45,144 nucleotides of DNA from Gammaproteobacteria bacterium. Lineage in GTDB: Bacteria > Pseudomonadota > Gammaproteobacteria > Steroidobacterales > Steroidobacteraceae. Under the pieces are notes generated by a model. It was not told the origin of the DNA, made no database searches, and was given only the letters and a program-made list of their open reading frames with translations. Numbering within the stretch: position 1 is the first letter of the stretch; the number at the start of each line of letters is the position of its first letter. Positions 42,447 through 45,144 of the stretch are shown here, one piece after another. Made by a program: the position numbers and the translations under genes. The stretch is taken from the NCBI GenBank assembly GCA_005878095.1, contig VBNH01000084.1, positions 1 through 45,144 of the forward strand, given 5' to 3'.

Positions 42447-44879
42447 ATGGCGCGCACTCAAGCCAGCTTTATCAAGAGCCTGACAATATCCATCGCGGTT
42501 GCCGGCTTCGCGGGCTTACCTTTTGTAGCTGGCGCGCAACAGACCGATCAGGGTATTCAGGAGATCATCGTCACGGCACAGAAGCGCGAGGCGAACCTGC
42601 AGGACGTGCCGTTCTCCGTGTCGGCGACCAGCCAGGACCAGATCCGCAATTCGGGCTCGGAAAGTCTGATCGATCTCGCGCGCAACGTTGCCGGCTTCAC
42701 GATCGCCGACTTGGGTCCGGGACAGAGCCAGATCGCCATCCGCGGCATCAGCTCCGGTCAGGTCATCCGCGACCAGCCCGGCGTCAAGGAACAGGTGGGC
42801 GTCTATCTCGATGAGTCGCCGATCTCCGTGGCCCTGTTCACGCCCGATCTCGAGCTGTTTGATCTTGATCGGTTCGAGGTGCTGCGCGGTCCGCAGGGGA
42901 CCCTCTTCGGCGCGGGATCTGAATCCGGCACCGTGCGCTACATCACCCGCCAGCCGGACCTCGGCAAGACGGAAATTCTTACCGATGCAGCCCTGGAGAC
43001 GGTCGCGGACGGGAGTGAAGGTGGCTTTGCCCGGATGGCGGTGAATCTGCCCTTCGGTGAGAACGTCGCGGCTCGAGTGGTCGCCTACTGGCACCATCTG
43101 CCGGGCTTCATCGACGAGATTCAGCCGGGCGGTAGCGTCAAGAAGGACGTCAACGATGGCGACCGCAGCGGCGCACGGCTGGCCTTCCTCATCAAGCCCA
43201 GTGACGCGCTGTCGATCACCCCGCGCCTCATGTTCCAGAAGCTTGAGACCAACGGTTATCCGCGTGTCGATCTGTACAACATTCTCGCCAACCCCTACAC
43301 CACCACGCAACCGGCCATAGCCATCGGCAGCCGCGAGCAGTTCACGCAGCAGCATGACGGGCTTACCGATGATTTCACGCTCGGGGATCTGAAGCTCGAT
43401 TACAACTTCGGCCCGACTACGCTGAGCGCGATCACGTCCTTCACGCACCGCAAGGTGCTGGTGCTGCGCGACGCCTCGCAGCTCACCGGCAGTATCACCT
43501 TCGACATATTCGGCCCCATCCCGCAGGTGCGGCTCAATTCGCCGCTTTACGACCGCAGCCGGATAAACGTGCTGAGCGAGGAAGTACGGCTGGCCTCCAA
43601 CGGCAACGAACAGCTGCAGTGGCTGGTGGGCGGGTTCTTCCAGCACGCGGGTCGCAAGTATGGGCAGAGCCTGCCCACAGCCGGCTACGACGCGCTCGTT
43701 GGTGACAGCACCAACGGCGCGCAGTACAACGCGCCGCCCAATACGCCCTTCTATTCGGATCTCGGTTACAGCCTCAAGCAGTATGCGGCCTTCGGCGAGG
43801 CCACGTGGCATTTCACCGATCAATGGGCGGTGACCGGCGGCCTGCGCTACTACCACTTCAAGGAAGACAAGACGCTGCTGTTCGGTGGTGTTTTCGTCGG
43901 CACGCCGGTACCGGGCTTTACCGAAGGCGTCAATCAGTCGACCGACTCCAACGGCGTCTCGCCGCGCGCGATTCTGACCTACAAGCTGAGCGAGGACGCG
44001 CAGTTCAACCTTCAGGCCGCGCGCGGCTTCCGGCTCGGAGGCCTCAATGACCCCATCAACAGGCCGCTGTGCTCGGACCCGACCGACTTCGTTACCTTCG
44101 GCCAGAATCCAAAGTGGAAGGACGAGAAGAACTGGAATTACGAGATCGGCGCGAAGATGCGCCTGATGGACCGCCGAGTGACCCTCAATGTGTCGGCGTT
44201 CTACTCCGACATCAAGGACCTGCAGGCCAACACCACCGCGGGCACCTGCTCGTCGCGTGTCGTGTTCAACGTGCCCACCGCGCGCAGTGAGGGCATCGAG
44301 GCGGAGCTGTTTGCCCGGCCCACCTTGAACTGGGATTTCGGGTTGTCGGCAACCTGGGTGGATGCCAAGCTCACGTCGTCGGTGATCTCGGCCCTCGGCC
44401 AGGTGGTCGGCGGGCTGCAGGACGGCGCCCGGCTGCCGACCGCGCCCCGGTTCCAGGGAGTCGCCAGCGTCGGGTACACGCTGCCGGTGCACGGGTCGAC
44501 TGATTTCTTCGCGAACTTCACCGTGCAGTACGTCGGCTCGTCCTTCTCGCAGTTCGAGAACGAGGAGCCCGGATTCGGCGTCATCTGCACCACCTGCCCC
44601 GATCCGATCACCAACCCCAATGCGGCCAACCTACGGCAGTACGGCGGTCCTCTGACCGTGTCGCAGATCAACTTCAATCCGGAGCTGCCGAGCTACACAC
44701 TCGCCAACTTCCGCCTGGGACTTAAGACCGACCGTTGGCAGGCGGCCGCCTACATCAACAACATCGCCGACAAGAACGCGCAGCTGGCGCTCGACTACGA
44801 GCGCGGCCGCAGCGCGCGCGTCGGCTACCTGACGAACCAGCCGCGCACCATCGGAGTGTACGGAAGCTACATCTTCTGA
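42447..44879 (+). CDS. TonB-dependent outer-membrane receptor
   Basis: An 810-residue receptor with signal peptide (cleaved near VAGAQQ), a TonB-box-like EIIVTAQKREANLQDVPFSV, a plug domain ending about residue 170 (EVLRGPQGTLFGAGSESGTVRYIT), and a long beta-barrel closing with RTIGVYGSYIF. It transports a large or scarce substrate across the outer membrane using TonB energy. The plug start resembles the large 'iron complex/other' group found in polysaccharide- or aromatic-degrading bacteria, so the substrate cannot be read from sequence. ATG 42447 has GGGAGGG upstream. Two small hairpins (CGGATC-TGA-GATCCG, then CCGCCG-6-CGGCGG) occupy its 5' leader region. A terminator follows. Confidence 0.9.
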   Translation: MARTQASFIKSLTISIAVAGFAGLPFVAGAQQTDQGIQEIIVTAQKREANLQDVPFSVSATSQDQIRNSGSESLIDLARNVAGFTIADLGPGQSQIAIRGISSGQVIRDQPGVKEQVGVYLDESPISVALFTPDLELFDLDRFEVLRGPQGTLFGAGSESGTVRYITRQPDLGKTEILTDAALETVADGSEGGFARMAVNLPFGENVAARVVAYWHHLPGFIDEIQPGGSVKKDVNDGDRSGARLAFLIKPSDALSITPRLMFQKLETNGYPRVDLYNILANPYTTTQPAIAIGSREQFTQQHDGLTDDFTLGDLKLDYNFGPTTLSAITSFTHRKVLVLRDASQLTGSITFDIFGPIPQVRLNSPLYDRSRINVLSEEVRLASNGNEQLQWLVGGFFQHAGRKYGQSLPTAGYDALVGDSTNGAQYNAPPNTPFYSDLGYSLKQYAAFGEATWHFTDQWAVTGGLRYYHFKEDKTLLFGGVFVGTPVPGFTEGVNQSTDSNGVSPRAILTYKLSEDAQFNLQAARGFRLGGLNDPINRPLCSDPTDFVTFGQNPKWKDEKNWNYEIGAKMRLMDRRVTLNVSAFYSDIKDLQANTTAGTCSSRVVFNVPTARSEGIEAELFARPTLNWDFGLSATWVDAKLTSSVISALGQVVGGLQDGARLPTAPRFQGVASVGYTLPVHGSTDFFANFTVQYVGSSFSQFENEEPGFGVICTTCPDPITNPNAANLRQYGGPLTVSQINFNPELPSYTLANFRLGLKTDRWQAAAYINNIADKNAQLALDYERGRSARVGYLTNQPRTIGVYGSYIF

Positions 44880-44922
44880 GGTCCGCGGGCGGCGCCTCTG
44901 GCGCACGACCGGGGTCACACGG

Positions 44923-44953
44923 GGCCGGCTTTCCGCAGGGAAGCCGGCCTTTC
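44923..44953 (+). terminator. Intrinsic terminator after the TonB receptor gene
   Basis: A 12-base-pair stem GGCCGGCTTTCC/GGGAAGCCGGCC (one G-T wobble) with a GCA loop lies 43 bases past the receptor stop and is followed by TTTC. The stem is strong and the T-run short. It separates the receptor from the oxidoreductase gene starting at 45104. Confidence 0.65.
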
Positions 44954-45103
44954 ATCCCGCGATTTCATGCCGCGGTGCACCACCGGCGCAGGAGTGCCAC
45001 CTGGCGCCGCAAGCGCCGGTCTCTCGAACGAGGGATGGCGCAGTCTGCGCACGTGCGCGAAAAATTTAGGGCTGCGCCGGCCTTTTGCACGGAGGTCGTT
45101 TTC

Positions 45104-45144
45104 ATGTCCATCACACTGACCGTGAACGGTGACACCCGCGAGCT
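45104..45144 (+). CDS. Start of a (2Fe-2S) oxidoreductase small subunit (partial)
   Basis: Only 13 whole codons remain, MSITLTVNGDTRE (then L begins). GGAGG lies eight bases upstream of ATG 45104, a strong site. The opening matches the 2Fe-2S subunit of xanthine dehydrogenase/isoquinoline 1-oxidoreductase-type molybdenum enzymes, which start with a short beta strand and the same IxLxVNG pattern. With so few residues this is a suggestion only. The gene continues beyond the window. Confidence 0.5.
   Translation, partial: MSITLTVNGDTRE

Noticed and set aside
42516..44492. Minus-strand frame of 658 codons opposite the TonB-dependent receptor
   Set aside because: Antisense shadow of a well-supported receptor; no homology features.

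Overview
The window is about 45 kb of GC-rich chromosomal DNA from a Gammaproteobacterium. The evidence is the conserved clusters ftsYEX-rpoH-rsmD and coaD/mutM-rpmG-rpmB-radC-coaBC-dut-pyrE, the LolE-free but lipoprotein-rich Gram-negative envelope set, and a TonB-dependent receptor. The GC-rich codon use and the gene mix would fit a Steroidobacterales/Nevskiales-like lineage, but this is an impression, not a phylogenetic result. No rRNA, tRNA, CRISPR array, insertion sequence or prophage was seen.

Layout. 1-1721: end of gltB, then gltD (glutamate synthase). 1819-2855: a two-gene accessory insert with an AbiEii-type nucleotidyltransferase and a small unknown partner, visibly less GC-rich than its surroundings. 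2866-10018 (minus strand): a tightly coupled six-gene operon, hyfB-C-E-F-G-I. It looks like a group 4 membrane-bound hydrogenase, but its large subunit has lost all four NiFe-binding cysteines. It therefore belongs with the energy-converting-hydrogenase-related (Ehr) complexes between hydrogenase-4 and complex I. 10019-10575: a gene-free stretch with a promoter-like -10 box and a strong intrinsic terminator about 390 nt apart on the minus strand, possibly a noncoding RNA. 10576-13604: a two-component system resembling the dedicated-sortase PdsS/PdsR pair, facing a 55-residue membrane peptide gene across a region with repeated GCCACAA motifs. 13723-18906: metabolism (glutathione S-transferase, L-lactate permease, glutaryl-CoA dehydrogenase, ACT-domain malic enzyme).

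18921-27458: the ancestral rpoH / ftsX-ftsE-ftsY / rsmD neighbourhood, interrupted by a membrane protein, a PBP7-type endopeptidase and a large VolA/Pla-1-type lipase lipoprotein. A CIRCE-like HrcA operator overlaps the rpoH promoter, which suggests the heat-shock sigma factor is itself under HrcA repression. 27455-36663: coenzyme A genes (coaD, coaBC), ribosomal proteins L28 and L33, DNA repair and nucleotide genes (mutM, AlkA-type glycosylase, radC, dut, xthA, pyrE), with small secreted and envelope proteins between them. 36660-45144: AmpG-type transporter, Rieske protein, MarC, TrmB, a periplasmic S10 carboxypeptidase, a small membrane protein, a TonB-dependent receptor, and the first codons of a 2Fe-2S oxidoreductase subunit.

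Many genes overlap by four bases, and several downstream cistrons use TTG or GTG starts within a TTGA or GTGA overlap, pointing to extensive translational coupling. The observations most worth follow-up are the NiFe-less Hyf/Ehr operon, the putative HrcA control of rpoH, the sortase-less Pds-type two-component system with its small peptide, the candidate ncRNA and the AbiEii pair.
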